64,000 bases of DNA, taken from Archilochus colubris. Lineage: Eukaryota; Chordata; Aves; Apodiformes; Trochilidae. The notes under the pieces are model-generated. The model was given only the letters and a program-made list of their open reading frames with translations. It had not been told where the DNA came from and searched no databases. The position numbers were made by a program, and so were the translations under genes. Below, in pieces: positions 35,621 through 63,035 of this stretch; position 1 is the stretch's first letter; each line of letters begins with the position of its first letter. The stretch spans positions 168,723,400-168,787,399 of the forward strand of contig CM041083.1 of the NCBI GenBank assembly GCA_023079485.1. The letters are read 5' to 3'.

Positions 35621-38600
35621 TGTCTTGCAAGATGAGGAAACTCTGCAGTTATTGTAGCTCCTTATTTACATGGGGTTTCCAGCCTGGGCATCAGTGCAAG
35701 ATAGGAAACTAAGCCATGAAATCAGCTATCACCTTACACCCACTACGAGGTTCAATTTCTAATTTCTGAAGTCTTCTGGCCCAGCTGAGGCATGAGTGGA
35801 GTCTGGGGGGCAAGCTGAAGCAGGGATTTTGTCCTTCCCTCTTTAACCAAAAATTCACCAGAGGTGATATTTATTCCTCAAATGGATTCCAGCTGAGTGG
35901 GCTCCATCATTTCCCACTCAGGGTCCAGACTGGGTCATGAGGTCTAATGAGAGACTTGGAGAGCAGGGCATGGTATGGCAGGCTAGAGACTCCCCAGGGC
36001 CACAGGGAGAGCAGGAAGGAATACTTATCCTGGATGGGAGCTGGGAGGCAGCCACATCTATCTGACTTTCTATGGGTTTGTGTCCCCAGGAGATACACCC
36101 AACACCTCCTTGGGAAATTTCTGCTTTTCTGTCTGCAGAAAGAAAGGCCCAGGAGACTATTTCTCTTGAAGTAGACCAAGAGGGGAGTCCTTGCAAGGGA
36201 TAACACCATAGCAGAGTAATGCAATTGATTCAGGCTCCCCTGAGCAGGTAAATAAGCACGAGACAATGAGCCACCTGGCTGGGGACAAGCACACAAGGAC
36301 CCACTGTGTGTCCCCAGTGTGAAGCCACCAACATCCCCTGCCACCATCTCACCCTTGTATCCAGGAGAGCTCCTGTTCTGGCTTGGTGGACTGGAACAGA
36401 TGCCGAATAACTGTAGCTGTTCAGGATGTTTTGGTGATGATGAAAAATTAGTCTGCAAGTCACTCCAGTGTATAACTCAAAAGTATATAATTTGAATTAA
36501 GAAATAAAGCTCTTTAGGGGATTTCATCACACTGTGAAGAGCATTAGCAAAACACAAGCTGTCAATCACTTCAGGCACTTGACAGACTGGAAACCAGCTG
36601 ATGGTCCAGGCTGGGCCAAGCCAGCAGAGGAGAAGAGAAATGTCTCCTGGATTGACTCAGGATGGACAGCCACAGGAGTGATTTTTATTTTTTTTTAAAG
36701 AAATGGGCATTAAAACATTCAGAGGCAAATTAAAAAGTCTCCCCAAACCACTGAATTAAATCCAGGGGTTGCTCACAGTCTGACAAATGTCCTGCCAGAA
36801 GGTGCCCACTTATTTTTCTTCACTGGCTGCTTGACAAATTGCTGTGTTCACAAAAACTCAGCGGATTAATAAGCTGATCCCACTGCTTAACTAATTGCAA
36901 AAAGCCAAAAAGTGATTTGAGTGGTACGATGGTCATTACAAAAATATCCACTGACTTTGGAAAATTGAGGGCACAACATTTTTACCTCTGAGGGCAGCTT
37001 TATGTAGGCCACAAAGTGCCTTGGGTATTTCTTAGAGTCCTCCAGTTTATTCATGTATTATTTCCTCGGATATTCAGTATATTTTTCCAGCAGGCATGAA
37101 ACTGGAGCTTCTGTGTACGAGTTTCATCTGCTCAAAATGTGAAAAAATATAGATCCCCTTAGCACATTCTGCTACAGTAGAAGCAAAGTGTAAAAGAAAA
37201 ATTCCAAATATGTAGATTTAAAAATAAAAACACAGAAGTCTCTTACCTAAAAGGGATTTTTGAGGGGAAAAAAAAAAAAAAAAAAAAAGAAAAGCCCAAC
37301 CTGCTCTACAGATAGGTCTAGACTTTAATTGTCGAGTTGCCTAAGAATTGTTGGCCTGAGGTCATTTTAATCAGGTTGCATGTCAGCTTGCAAAATCTCC
37401 AAATTAGCTTACAGCTCCGGGAGAGAAAGATGTTTTTCTTTCCTGAAGAACGCAAACAGATTGTTGTGACATGTTCTCAGTCATCATGACAGATCAGATC
37501 CCTGCTTTGCTCTGCAAGCCAGGAAAGAAGTCAGCCGCTCCTTCGGAGATTTGGGCATCTCCCAATTTGTCAGAGCCAGGGATGGAGTTTATAGAAATCC
37601 TTCTGAGAGTGAGGTTTATATGCAAAGACTCTGATAAAAGAGAGTGACCTTAATTGGGAAACAAGTTTCTTTCACATTTTTTAACAACCTCCAGGCCTTC
37701 CTAGCAGTCTGATGAAAGGGAAGTTGTGAAAAGAAACAACCTGTATGTATGCAGCAGGAACTATCATATACTGAGCTGTGCAAAGAATGACAAGAAACCG
37801 ACTCATCCTTTTTAAAAAAGGATTAATTTGCCATTTTCTTCTCAAGTTCATAAAAAGTAAGGCTGTGGGTGGATTTCAAAACAGGCTGAGCACTTTAGTT
37901 AGATTTATAGCAGGCTCTGAGGCTCAGAGACTGCACATTGCTCTGGAACAGCTAACCTGGGACGAGTGTCCCTCCCAGGGTGTCCTCAGATATTGTGCCT
38001 AATTTGGTCCCTTGACACTAGAACATTTGGATGCTTTTTTCTTTTCTTTTTTTTCTTCCTTATCCATGTTCAGTTTTTCATCTGCATCAGCAAATGTCTC
38101 CAATGGGATCACAGAAAGTAGAGAAAGCAAGATAACAGGAGCTGGAGCTGCTGACTTGGTTTCATCTTGATGGACTACAAGAAGGATAGGCAAGTGGCAG
38201 ATTCATGACAGTGGCTGATAGTGGGGTGCATCTCACCCCTCTTGTGCCCCCAAAGGTCTGCACCTGAATTAGTAACCAGCAGTGTCTCGTTCACAGGAAG
38301 AGGGAAAGGAACAGATGTCTTAAAATGGTGATTCCTCTGACAGTTCAGGCACCTCATTTAGGGATAATAAATCCATCCGTCCCCGGTGGATTGCCTTCAG
38401 ATGGGAAAAGATGCAGGCAGAAGCAGGAGCCCTCCCCTGAGCCTTGGCATGCTGCAAATGCAGGTGCATGCTAGGCAGAGATGGACCTGGGACCACTTTG
38501 CCAAAACAGGAGAGGTTGTGATGTCTCATGAGTTCCCCACAAAGGAGACATCCTGAGCAGTTGGTGTAAGACCCCTGGGCCTTTAAAATTGGATGGGACA

Positions 38601-41600
38601 AGGCAGTGTGGGATCTCTCTGTCTGAAGAACCCCAGCAGGAGCCAAAGACACTGAATTTCCCTCTCCCCAATCTTTCCTACTGTCATTCTGCAAGCCAAG
38701 AGAAGTCACACCCGAATGTCTCTGGGTAAAAGCTGTCAGTTTCTTTCTCCCAAAGGAGAAAAATCTTCATCTTCCCTGTTGTATGAGTCCGAGGACTTTT
38801 TTATTAATTTTTTTTTTTTTTCATTCCCTGGCTCCCTGCCATTTGCCCTGGTGGGACCCAGGGCAAGACAACAGTGCCAGGCAACCCAGATGTCAGCAAA
38901 TTGTTAATCCCAAGGGACAGACCCCTGGGGTGAGATTCCTGCTGCAACTTCTCCAATTAGACGGCTTACCTCCTGCCTTGCCTCTGCTTTAGCCATTTCA
39001 AACCTAACTTATTCTGTTGTCCAGTCTCCAAGTTAAAGGCCTGGGAAGCTCTGGATGTAAGCACACAGAGGTTACTGGTTCCATAACAGAGTCGGGCACG
39101 TTGGCTTTACTTTGTTTTGCTAATAAAGCTGCAAAATAAAGCTGTTGACTCTTCTTTCATCAGCATCAGCCCCACGAGGCTCTCCCATGTCTCGCCTGGT
39201 GATTAGAGCTAGGAACACAGGGCTGGAGTTCAGCCCTTAATGAGCTACCCATTCAGTGCATTTCACTCGGGGTTCCTGACCTTTTTGCACCTTGGCCTGT
39301 TCAGCTGTAAAAGTGTCTGAAGGGTGGGCTTCAGGGAAACCAGCACCATGCCCTAGTTGAATCTCAAGTCAGGGGTTCATAGGTAAACACACAAAAAACC
39401 CCCCCCCAAAAAACCTCAACCAACAAAAATTTTGAATTTTCAGAGCCCCAGCTCAAATGCCACAAGCACGTCAGACCTTGCCAGTGTAAAGAGCAACAGT
39501 CTCTGGGGTCCCTTGTTACCATGTCAGAGCAAATCTAAGTTATGTCCCTGCAATTTGTGCTGTCGTGGAAAAAAAAAAAAAAGGTGCTTCAACCCCAGCA
39601 CAGACAAGGAAACATGGTGCCAGCTCCTGCACCAGGATACATCAGCACCTGCAGCACTGAGCAGTGTTGGGAAAACCTGTGTGGCATGTGCCCATCCAGG
39701 AGGGGATGTGGTCCCCCAGCCAGGGGGAGCGGCATCCCTGTTACTCTCTAAGTCTCTGAGCTGTGAGAGAGCCCACAGCCCATCCCTGGTCAAGGAAGGC
39801 TCCTCATGGACAAACCAGCATGAACCACATCAAGGACAGGAAAGCCCTGGTGCTCTCTGACACCAAGTCCAAAGCATTTCCAATCTGTCCCACAGCCAGA
39901 AGTGCTGCAGCTGCTGGCACCTCTCTTAACACTCATTTCTTGATGCAACAGAAGGAGATGAAGGGAGAGCCTTGTGTCTGGTACAGCTTGTTTGCTGTGT
40001 AATGCCTTTTAGATATGATGTGGATGCTGAAGAGAAGTCCTGCCTCGGCCTTCTCACTCTGCCCAGCACACACACACATCCACTCATGTGAAACATGGTG
40101 GTTTCTCTCAAATCTAAGAACTGTTGAGAGCTTTTTCCCTTTCAAAGGCAAGGTTGTGAGTCAGATTCATAGGTGGCATGGAGGAGCCTGAGGTGCCAAG
40201 CTGGAAATTCATGTAGCAACAGTGATAAAGGAAGAAGTGCCCTCCCTTGGGATTTCAGTGGTGTTGGGTCAGCCTTGCCATGCAGTTTGTCATGGCAGGC
40301 TCAGTAAAGTGGACAAACTGTTTTCAGACGGAGCAAGGACACCCCAGATCCACTCAATCCAATTCTGCAGCAGAGCCATTTGGTCCCATACCTTCTCTGC
40401 ACCTCCTCACACAGCCCACTCTGCAGCCATGTGGAGGTGACACTCCTGAACCAGACAGCTCTTCCTTGGGCATGAAAAAAGAGTCCCAGATCTACTTCTC
40501 TGGGTACCTCAACATTATCCCACCTTGCACCATGCAGACATACACAACCAAGCACAGGCTTGGCAAGAGCTGAGGTTGAGAACTCTCTTATAAAGCCTTC
40601 TCCACACCAGTTATCTACCCTAACTCATCTGCAAAGTGCCCTTTAGTGCTGGTGACTGGTAGGTATGGAGAAGACACTGGCATGAGGCATCTTCTGAAAC
40701 TGGGAAGGTGGGTATTTGTACTTCGTTTCCAACATACAGGACGCTGGATTCAGTGGGGGTGGCTGAGTGGGAGCCCAGACCTTCAGAATACAAAGGAAAA
40801 CTCTGTTCTTCTGTAAGGATCCTTTTGCTGAGGATTTTCCATCCCCTGAGGAAAATATGCTGACAGGTTTTAAATAATGAAACAAATCACATTGCTGGCA
40901 AACCCAAGCTGATCTTTAAAACGCATTATCCTCAGAAGGCAAGAAGAATGCTCAGTGCCTTTACACTTGCTCCAACCTATTCACACATTAACTAATTCAA
41001 TACAGGAGGGACCACCCAGCTGAATCTTAGCCACAGAGCAAAGACTACACCAGTGTACCCCAGCCTCCTCCGTCTTTAAAACCATTATTGACACACCTGG
41101 GGCCCAGGTTTCTTCAGTGCCAACAAGTGCAGGCAGCCATGGAACAAAGCTCTTTTCATCAGGCTAAGCTTGCACAGAGGACACCATTCCCACAGAGCCA
41201 CTTGCTGGTCTTGGCCAGGAAGGGTGGGATCCCCTTACTGCAATGAGATGCTCTGGGGCAGCTAAAGACATCTCCTTGCAGAAGGAGAGAGTCAGGTGTG
41301 GTCACAGCCAGGGAAAGTTTGACTCCATGGGCAGAAGCAAGGAAATCAGCTACCTTGGGCCACTGAGGCTGTGCAAGTGGGAGACCTAAGAGAGGAAGGC
41401 AGAGAAGCTGAGAGGCAGTTCTTTCCACCTACAGTAATACTACAGCTCATTTATGAAGCTCATGCAAGATAACTCTTCTTCTTCCCCCAAAATAGTCCAG
41501 AAACTGTCCAGAGACAAATCCTGACTCTCTTCCAGACCATGTGGGGATAGGTGAGCAGCTACAGGCAGCAACTGCAAGGTCTGTTAGCAAGGAGAAAAAT

Positions 41601-41807
41601 CCTTGCCAATGAGGAGCAAGGAAAGGCCAAGCCAATCCTCAGTCCCCCCTGACATCCCCTCATCCTGGCTGTGGGGCTGGGCTTTGCCCCTCCACTCACA
41701 GAACCCCCTGGAAGACAAACTGGTGGGCAGAGGCCACCAACACCCCCTCACCAATTAGTTCCATGTCCTGAAGTGGCATTTTCCAGCTCCTCAGCTTCCC
41801 CCCATGC
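35621..41807. other. Intergenic DNA, no gene recognised; possible regulatory block 36840-37680
   Basis: Unique sequence between two antisense CR1 copies. The part 36840-37680 is AT-rich with TTAATAAGC, TAACTAATTGC and TTTAATTGTC cores and looks like conserved non-coding DNA; a run of about 22 A sits at 37268. Confidence 0.5.
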
Positions 41808-42262
41808 AATCATAGAATCATAGAATTGGCTGGGTTGGAAGGGACCTCAGAGATCATCAAGTCCAACCCTTGATCCACTACCGCTGCAGTTACCAGACCA
41901 TGGCACTGAGTGCCACATCCAGTCTCTTTTTAAATATCTCCAGACACAGAGAATCCACTACTTCCCTGGGCAGCCCATTCCAATGCTTGATCACTCTCTC
42001 CATAAAGAAATTCTTTCTAATATCCAACCTAAACCTCCCCCGGCACAACTTGAGACCGTGCCCTCTTGTCTTGCTGAGAGTTACCTGGGAAAAGAGACCA
42101 ACCCCCCCCCTGGCTACCCCCTCCTTTCAGGGAGTTGTAGAGAGTGATGAGGTCTCCCCTGAGCCTCCTCTTCTCCAGGCTGAACACCCCCAGCTCCCTC
42201 AGCCTCTCTTCATAGGATCTGAGCTCGAGTCCCTTCACCAGCCTGGTTGCCCTGCATGGCCC
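41808..42262 (-). mobile_element. CR1 3' fragment, antisense
   Basis: It starts AATCATAGAATCATAGAATT and is very similar to the first 430 nt of the copy at 51293. It ends abruptly within the coding part near GTTGCCCTGCATGG. Confidence 0.93.
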
Positions 42263-45200
42263 CAGAGCAGATGGGCTATAACATGTGGAACTTAAATTAT
42301 TTGACAGTTCTCCCTTTTCAGGATCAGAGAACACCATGGAAGTGGCTGCTCATTGTGGTGTGGTGAAAGCCCTGGGAAACAGGACTCTGCTGCAGGTCCC
42401 AAAGGCAGCCACAGCTGTGAGCCCCATGGCAGCCAAGTCTTCCTGGGAGCTCACCATCCTTTCTCCCACCTCACCTGGCCTCCAGGTTCAGGGGCTGCCA
42501 TTCCTCCTTTCCTCCCTTGCTCTTCTAGGCTGTCCAAGATGAAAGGTCCCCATTCTTTCTCATGCTATTTTTCAGGCATCTTCTCCCCTAAGCAGCCCAC
42601 ACCAGGTCTGCATGGGGACCCTGTTGCTTCAGGCTCATCAAATCACATCTTTGGGAAAGGAGATTTGAACGTAGCCAGGCCAAAATTGTTATCACTGTTG
42701 TTGCTAGAGCCTGATTTCATAAGGAAAGACATGGAGGGAAGACAGGTGGTTCCCATAAATGATGCCTGGTTTTGGCCTCTCTCTACCCTATCTCTCAGGA
42801 AAATAGTTATCCAAGCAGTCCATTGCTCACACCTCCAGTTGAGCTGCCTGGCAAATGTCTCCAGTTCAGGCACTCTGAATTTTCCAGAGAGACCTTACCC
42901 ATTTTGTCCACCATATCCTACCCTAAGCACAGAGGTCCTCAGAAGGAATAGACCTCTCACAGCCGTCAGTAGGGAAGGGAGAACGGGCATGTGGTGTTCT
43001 CCATGGTCATTTCTGAGGACTAGAAATGTCAAGAGAAGGGATGTAAACAGATTAAAGTCAACAGGCAGAGCACTAACATTTAGCAGAAGACATGGCTGCA
43101 CGAGGTGGTTTATTGGTTCTTTCATCCTCCCCGATTTAGTTTCTTAACTCTGATGCTATGGAGGGGTTTTGGAACAAACTTTTGTTTTGGGGTTTTGGTT
43201 TTTTTTTTGAGTAGAGATTTGTTTTAAAAAAAAGAAAAAAAAGCCATGTAGGAGGCCAAATGAGAGAATAGAGTATAGGTAAATAAAGATAAAACTTGCT
43301 GAAATCAACCCTCACAAAATTCTCACAAAGGGAATGAAAAAAAAAAATTAAAAGAAAATAGTTTAACGAGTTATGAGAAAGGTGGTAAAATAGATGTTTC
43401 AAGAGACTGTATTTGTGAAAAAAATTCTGGTGCCACAGGCACTTCCAGGACAATCTCATTGGAAATTATTCTCTAAAGTCAGGTCGTGAAATTATTAGAA
43501 GAACAGTGTGTAGACTGAAAAAGAAAAATAGTTAATTCGTGGGTGCTCTTGGCTAAGGAAAAAAAAACCAAAAAACCCAAAAAACCCTCCAAGCTCGGCC
43601 TTTGCTACAAAGGAAAAAGAAACTTAGCAGATTTCTCATCAAAGTGTAAAAAAGCCTCTAGGAAATAAGCAGATTGATGCTACTAAGCTGTTTAAGATAA
43701 TAACTACCTCGAAAGCACAAAGCTGTGGTTGGAGGTCAAAAAAGTAGCCTATGAGCAATTTACACAGAAGAGCTACAAAAAAAGACCACATTGTTAAAGG
43801 TAGAAATGAAAACATGTAATGACAGCTAGTTATTTTATTTCTTTAATTCAAGGCAAACAGAAGGCACAGCCGCTGGCTAAATTAAGAAGAATAAGATGAA
43901 GACATATGGACAAATGGGATTCAGCTCTCGGGAAAAACAAATCAGCCTGTAGTGTCCTGGGGTGAGGAAGAGCAGCCCAAGATGGGCTCTATGTCCTCAC
44001 CCGACCACTGGAGAAAAAGAGGAAGAATTTGGGCTGAGTGAGGCCCTGTACCAAGTGTGTTTCAGGCCATCCTTTCAAGCAGGACCAGCCCAGCTGTGAG
44101 GTGCATCCCAAACTGAGGAAACAGGGATGCCCATCTTCTCCATAGAGTAGAATCAAATCAAAGGGACTGGACTTCTCAGGGAGAATTTCACAGCCTAACA
44201 GGGGAAAAAGGTGATTTAAGTGTTTGAAAATTCACATGTTGCTGGGCAAAGAAGGCAGAACGTGTCTGGACACCCTGAGCATGGGGCATGGAGGGAGAGG
44301 AGGAAAAGCAGGCATCCCAGGGACACCACAACATCCAGAGGCAAGAGACACGGTGACAACATGAACGTGCGGTTTACATCTTTCAAGTCTCACTGCCAGC
44401 AAGAATGTCTAGAGTTTCTCAAAATCTTCAGGCTATCACTGGTTAAATACCAAAGCCAAGGTTTTCTTTTTCTATGGGACTTTCTTCCCTAGAAGACCTT
44501 GGGTTATTTTTTGCAGAGACATCAAGTAAGTAGGGCCTGAATCAACACCAAGTTATGGTGGTGCAAAACTGTGAAAAAACAGAGCAGCGAACCAGGCTCT
44601 CACATATTTCTGTTCAAGTAACTATTTGGGACACTAAGAAAATGAAGATAAAATGCAAAAATCACCACAAGAGACTTATGGAAAGGCACACAGCATCACC
44701 AAATCCTTCTCATTTTTAATATTTCCACTTCTCCTGCTAAACTTTTTCTTTAAACCGAAAAATAATGAGAAAATGTGCTGCTTTGAGACAAGCCGGTACT
44801 ATCAGCTAAGCAACCCCACATTCATCGTGGCACTCCAAGTACTCTGGAATGCTTTTCAGCCTGGAGGATAATAGTATTAGACGACCAGAAAGGCTGTCCT
44901 CTAAAAGACTGTTATTATGATTTCCAGTCTCAGAAGTTGGCTTAATCCAGCTGAGCACACACATGTTATTTAGAGAGGAGCCTCAGCTCAGACACTGGTA
45001 TCATCGTCATCTTTATTGCAAATGAAGAATTCAGCCAGTGAAAGGCAAGTCACGTTTTTTTGTGGGTTTTTTTTTGTCCTAAGCCCCTGCAAACAGTGGC
45101 TGTTGCACTTGTCTTTGCACTCTGCAGCCAGCGTCTGGAGCTGCTGAATGCTGGGCTGTTTGTATGGATTTGCATCTGTCTAAAAAATCCCGTTTTCTTC

Positions 45201-47919
45201 TCTTGTCACCTAATCAATCAAACAGCAAAAGATGCACTCCCCTCACCCTCCAAGGAAAACAGGTCCGTGCCCACACAAAAGGCAAAGCATGAACATAGGG
45301 GTTGACTTGAAGGGGGAAGCTGCAAACAGTGTAAGAGGAAGGGTTTTTTTTCTTTCTGTTTCCTTGAAATTTCATGCTGCTCTTCCTCTGCCTGTGGAAC
45401 AAAAGAAGAAAATGCAGCGATGCTCTAAGTTGGGGAAAAAATACATAATCTGGAATTGTTCCCTTCACGAGAAAAACACATTTGGAGGATTACTTGGGTG
45501 ATTTGCACCTTGAATTGAGGAGGAAATGCTGCACACAGTTTCCTTTCCAGGGTTTGGGCAAAGCAGCTCCCTCCCAAAGGACCAGTTCCCTCACACACAC
45601 CTCCCCACACCAGCAGAACCCACAAAGGATGGGCAGTGGGGTGCCCATCCCTGCTGATAAACTTGTGGCTGGAATTGTGAGTGGCTGCCCAATCCCAGTC
45701 CTGCCAGGACCACCACTGCCCCATCAATAGGGTGGGGGACAAGCCCTCAACTCCATCCTTCACCTACCAAGGGGTGATGCTGCACTTCACCCCATACTGC
45801 TCTTACAGCACCTGGAGTGAAGATGCCTCCATGAGCACCCAACAAATTACACACATTTGTCCTTGCACCCAGCAAATGTATTAATTACACACATTTGTTC
45901 TTGCACCAGCAGCCTCTTTCTAACACTCCCTGGCTGCCCATTTGCTGGCCAGCATGGTACAGCCTCCCTCTGTCCCTGCACTCACATCCCAGGGAAGGAG
46001 CTGTGGGGCACTCAGTTGGGTACCAGGATGAGGGGACAGCTGGTCCCCCACCTCAGTCACAGGGAAGCAGCTGAAACAAGCCAAACCCCAGTGAGCAGCA
46101 CCTCTTCCCAGGCAAGCACTCCCTCCCTGGAATGGTTTCCCATGGGAGACAAGCACAGGGGCCTTAAAATAAATCTGTCTTTTTAAAGCAGTGATGCTAA
46201 ATGGAGGTTTGAGATCAAAGGCTGGGATTCTCACATTTTGCCAAGACAGACATATCCATTCACGAGATTTTTGGTGTTACAAAATACTTGCTAATGAAGA
46301 GGATCATAATCTTATTATTAGCCCCAACCTACAACAGTATGTCAGTCGAGAGTGGGCTAGAGTATGCCCTAGTTTAGGAAGTTGCACAGTAGGCTTCATT
46401 TTTTATTTAATGAGCTGTGATTGCTTTTATTTTTGGTGGCAACTGTGCCCGTTAAATTTTTGGTTAAGGTCTGATTATTGACGACAGGAATCGATGGGAA
46501 GGATTAGTTTGGGCTGAAGGGAGGCAAAATAGGGATCATGTCTCTGGGATTTGGTCCTCAAGCACACAGAGGGGTGAGGGCCATCAGCAGGGTCTGTGTT
46601 TGCTCCACTTTTGCATTACTTGATGATGGTTTTCAAGCTACTGGTCACATCACTGAGGGGATTTAGAAGTGTGAGAAGCAGCAAAGATTTTTTTCAGCTA
46701 TGGAGTGGGTTGCAGAGGAGAGGCACATGTAGGAAAACAGCTGCAGCAGCCAAACCTGCCTTTCTGGGACACACAGGGCTGTGATGAGCCAGGGTGGGAC
46801 AGGATCCCAGAAGGTTTAAGAGAGGGGGGCATGTCAGTAGTAACAACTCAGTGTAACAACTGAGCAAAGAGGCATAAACCTGATGCTGGGTAAGCAGGAG
46901 GAAAGAGAAATGTAAATGGAGATGCACGCTCTGAAAAAAAAATTATTTGCTGTTTCAGAGCTAATGAGCACAGTGAATGCTCCAGAGTGAGATGGGCCCC
47001 CACATGCCAGGGTCTCCCCAATTTAACAGGCTCTCCTCCAGGGTTGTTTCTAGGCTGAGAAACTGGAGCTGGGCCACTGGGCAAGCAAAGCAGGGCAAAG
47101 CTTTGCCAGATTTCCCTTTCATATGCTGTTTGCTCCAAAGGGGCCCAGCATGATTTATTTTCCAGCAGCAAGGAGTGCACACTTGGACACACGTGGGTAC
47201 AGGCAGGAGGACACACAGACAGAGACAGACACACGTAGCCCTGAGTTTAAGTTTCCCATGTGCTGTATCAGAAAAAGCAAAGAAGATCCCTTCCAACCCA
47301 GATTCCCCTGTGATTCTGCTGTGCTTCTGGTGCTCAAAAGAACACACGGAGCAGCATGAGTGACAAGGAAATGGAAGAAATTCCAGAGATGTGTTTACTT
47401 TGGAGGTCAAGTCACAAGTTACTTCCAGCATTTTAAAATGAAAATATGAAAGTACCCCCCACACACCCTTTAGGGGGTGCACCAAGCCTGGGTTTGGGGG
47501 TTGGTTCCCCAGGCTGTGCCCAGCTTGATGCCAGGGGTCGTGCTGGTGGCTGGGCTGGTGGCTTGTGCCATCAACATCGAGGTGTTTCACAGAGCAGGCA
47601 CCCAGTAGCAGCTCGTCAGCTCCAGCGCCTGTGAATTCCTGTGGCGAGTGTCAAATTAAAAAAAAATTAAAAAAGAAAAAGAAAAATCTGTTAAAATGCG
47701 GTTCTACTTTTAAAAGCTGATTTTCACCACGTCTGCCTGCCTGCTGGGGCACCTCTCCTCTCAGCAATGCCATGAGGGGTCGGGGGAGGGGACTTTATCC
47801 CCTGTGCCCTCCTGACTGACTCCTCATGTCCAAAGCTGGAGACAAGACCCAGGGAGAGGGGGAGGGAGGACAGAGCTGGAGGGGGTGTGAGGGACCCGGT
47901 ACCGGGCAGCTCAAGGGGC
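42263..47919. other. Intergenic DNA 5' of CNMD, no gene recognised
   Basis: Contains a 264-codon open frame at 42353-43147 without known motifs, A/T-rich runs at 43.2-43.6 kb, and an AT-rich unique block at 46190-46500 that could be a CNMD enhancer. Nothing was recognised as a gene. Confidence 0.55.
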
Positions 47920-48080
47920 TCATTGTGTCTAAGGTTGGGGGCGGTCCTGCCTTCCCGCATCGGGGCCGGGGCGGGCCGGGGCGGTGCTGCCCCCCTGTTG
48001 GGTCCGTGGCCCGGAGCGGGTCCGTGGCCCGGAGCGGGGCAGCGGCGGAGCCCGGGGAAGGTCTCCCGGCCGCGGCAACC
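47920..48080 (+). promoter_or_regulatory. CNMD: CNMD GC-box promoter and 5' UTR, TATA-less
   Basis: Three Sp-type GC boxes precede the start codon: GGGGGCGG at 47937-47944, GGGGCGGG at 47968-47975 and GGGGCGG at 47978-47984. No TATA box is seen in this GC-rich stretch. Sp-family control is inferred from the motifs. Confidence 0.55.
48001..48036 (+). repeat. Perfect 18-bp tandem duplication in CNMD 5' UTR
   Basis: The unit GGTCCGTGGCCCGGAGCG occurs twice head to tail, 45 nt upstream of the start codon. Confidence 0.95.
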
Positions 48081-62860
<14,780 letters not shown>

Positions 62861-63035
62861 GGAAAATCAAGCAGAGCCTTGAAAAAAAATAAGCAGGAAC
62901 ACAGTGAAAGCAAACTGGTAAAAGGCTACAACCAAAGCAGCACTTCCAACCCTGGCTTTTAAAATCCAAGTGTGTTACTGCACCAAAGCAAGGCCAGATA
63001 TTCTGACTGTAAATAAAAATCTTAAGTTAATATGC
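62861..63035 (+). other. CNMD: CNMD 3' UTR with poly(A) signal
   Basis: AATAAA at 63012-63017 is the first good signal after the stop codon and predicts a short 3' UTR of about 170 nt. Another AATAAA lies near 63290. The cleavage site is inferred. Confidence 0.6.

Noticed and set aside
35907..36458. A 183-codon - strand frame
   Set aside because: No domain or homologue recognised; overlapping frames of similar length on the other strand.
41870..42295. A small protein family read from similar + strand frames at 41870, 51357 and 54816 and a - strand frame at 30078
   Set aside because: All are the antisense reading of the same CR1 3' region.
46961..47590. A 209-codon - strand frame near CNMD
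   Set aside because: No motif, no splice-compatible boundaries recognised, ordinary composition; likely chance.
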